Of a DNA stretch of 42,057 nt, positions 41,454-42,057 are shown one piece after another. Numbering within the stretch: the stretch's first letter is position 1; every line of letters starts with the position of its first letter. A program made the position numbers and the translations under genes. The notes beneath the pieces are model-generated. The model was not told the origin of the DNA. It saw only the letters and a program-made list of their open reading frames with translations, and made no database searches. Source of the stretch: a virus; the IMG/VR virus record IMGVR_UViG_3300017989_000199, positions 1 through 42,057 of that record; one strand, written 5' to 3'.

Positions 41454-42057
41454 TTAATCGAAATCGACCTGTTTATATTTGTCAGCCGTAGTCTTTGCTT
41501 CAGTCCCATAACCATAACCATTCGAATCATCTACCTGACCCATTGGGTTAGTGTTTAGGTTTGACTGGGCATTATCAGCAACATCATAGAACTTCATCCG
41601 CCCCCTGTCAAGACCCAGAATAAATTTTCTATTTGGGTCTAATGGACCATAGCGATTCTTCAACTGTACTCCAAGAATCTGATTCTTTGCCTCCAATTCC
41701 TCAATAGGAACCAAACCAAAGAAGAAATCTACCGTATGGGGCAGGCCCATAGATTCGGAAGTATTAGACATTGATAGATCTGAAGCACCGATCCCGTCAC
41801 GATTGGTCTGGGTTGCAGTCCAGATAATAAATTCTTCTTCTTGTGCCAGTCCACGCAATTCCTCGGCTGTTGCCTTAACGGTGCTATAACTATTGGCATT
41901 TGCACTATTCGCAAATCTTGCTGAATTCATGAGGTTTAAGTAATCAACAACGATAACATCAGGGATGAAATTCTTCTTCGTCTTCAACTCCTGAAGAAGT
42001 TGCTTGATGTGGTTGACATTTGAACTTGCAGCCGGGTATTCCTTGATAATGAGTTTC
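41454..42057 (-). CDS. gp41: Replicative DNA helicase gp41 (DnaB-like), C-terminal part
   Basis: The frame is open to the right window edge, so the N-terminus is missing; about 200 residues are visible. Walker B is PDVIVVDYLNLM, followed by YSTVKATAEELRGLAQE and the IIWTATQTNRDG strand typical of DnaB/gp41 RecA-like cores, then VQLKNRYGPLDPNRKFILGL with the arginine-finger region. The C-terminal 40 residues are polar. It unwinds DNA ahead of the fork with the gp61 primase in T4. The next gene downstream has its own early-type promoter. Confidence 0.93.
   Translation of the reverse strand, partial: KLIIKEYPAASSNVNHIKQLLQELKTKKNFIPDVIVVDYLNLMNSARFANSANANSYSTVKATAEELRGLAQEEEFIIWTATQTNRDGIGASDLSMSNTSESMGLPHTVDFFFGLVPIEELEAKNQILGVQLKNRYGPLDPNRKFILGLDRGRMKFYDVADNAQSNLNTNPMGQVDDSNGYGYGTEAKTTADKYKQVDFD

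Overview
This window is part of the late (virion) gene cluster of a T4-like contractile-tailed phage, read left to right, followed by a short oppositely oriented block that belongs to the replication side of the genome. The morphogenesis order is that of T4: gp6, a gp7-position protein, gp8, a very large DUF4815-type virion protein, tail-fibre genes, gp13, gp14, gp15, gp17 (large terminase), gp18 (sheath), gp19 (tube), gp20 (portal), prohead-core-like small genes, gp21 (protease), gp22 (scaffold), gp23 (major capsid). On the minus strand at the right edge lies the C-terminal part of a gp41/DnaB-type replicative helicase. The protein style (collar-domain fibre, DUF4815-like protein, small core proteins) and the type of terminase intein point to an aquatic/marine T4-like myovirus. 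The host cannot be named from this window; no tRNA, rRNA, CRISPR or photosynthesis gene was seen.

Three layers are superimposed on this backbone. (1) A set of 'cargo' genes sits between the structural genes. At least nine proteins (15797, 19097, 20134, 24714, 26092, 28742, 29260, 29836, 34981) begin with M-(K)-x-F-K-x-x-(I/L)-x-E, which matches the T4 internal-protein capsid-targeting sequence (MKTYQEFIAE) cut by the gp21 protease after (I/L)xE. The mature gp23 cleavage site here (QLRE, residue 53) has the same consensus. Two of these proteins carry an Arg / Ser-Trp-Thr / Glu-x-Glu pattern like the packaged ADP-ribosyltransferase Alt of T4, and a tandem triplet carries a Tyr-His-Val/Ile-Thr/Ile...Leu-Thr...Leu-Glu/Asp-Ile pattern that may be another ADP-ribosyltransferase-like fold. 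The inference is a multi-gene arsenal of head-packaged, co-injected effectors.

(2) The terminase gene is fractured. A complete LAGLIDADG intein interrupts the Walker A motif, and further on the gene stops inside a second intein. The N-half of that second intein is 32 residues and the C-half 110 residues, the architecture of the atypically split AceL-TerL intein. A free-standing GIY-YIG endonuclease lies between the halves. Mature terminase would need one cis-splicing and one trans-splicing event.

(3) Other mobile or nuclease genes: a Vsr-like homing endonuclease between gp19 and gp20 whose ribosome site is buried in the gp19 terminator stem, a GIY-YIG/NUMOD3 endonuclease after gp23, and a PD-(D/E)XK-like protein between gp13 and gp14.

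Regulation: late-promoter-like boxes (CTAAATA, CTATATA, TATAAATA) precede gp8, gp19, gp20, gp22, gp23 and several cargo genes. gp18, gp19 and gp23 are followed by strong hairpin terminators. At three or four cargo genes the box lies so close to the ATG that the mRNA would be leaderless. The minus-strand block is headed by a near-consensus sigma-70 promoter (TTGACT-17-TATACT). It encodes two paralogous hexapeptide-repeat proteins, the longer one with an 18-bp tandem repeat visible in the DNA, and then three tiny overlapping genes that converge on the late cluster at about 39929.
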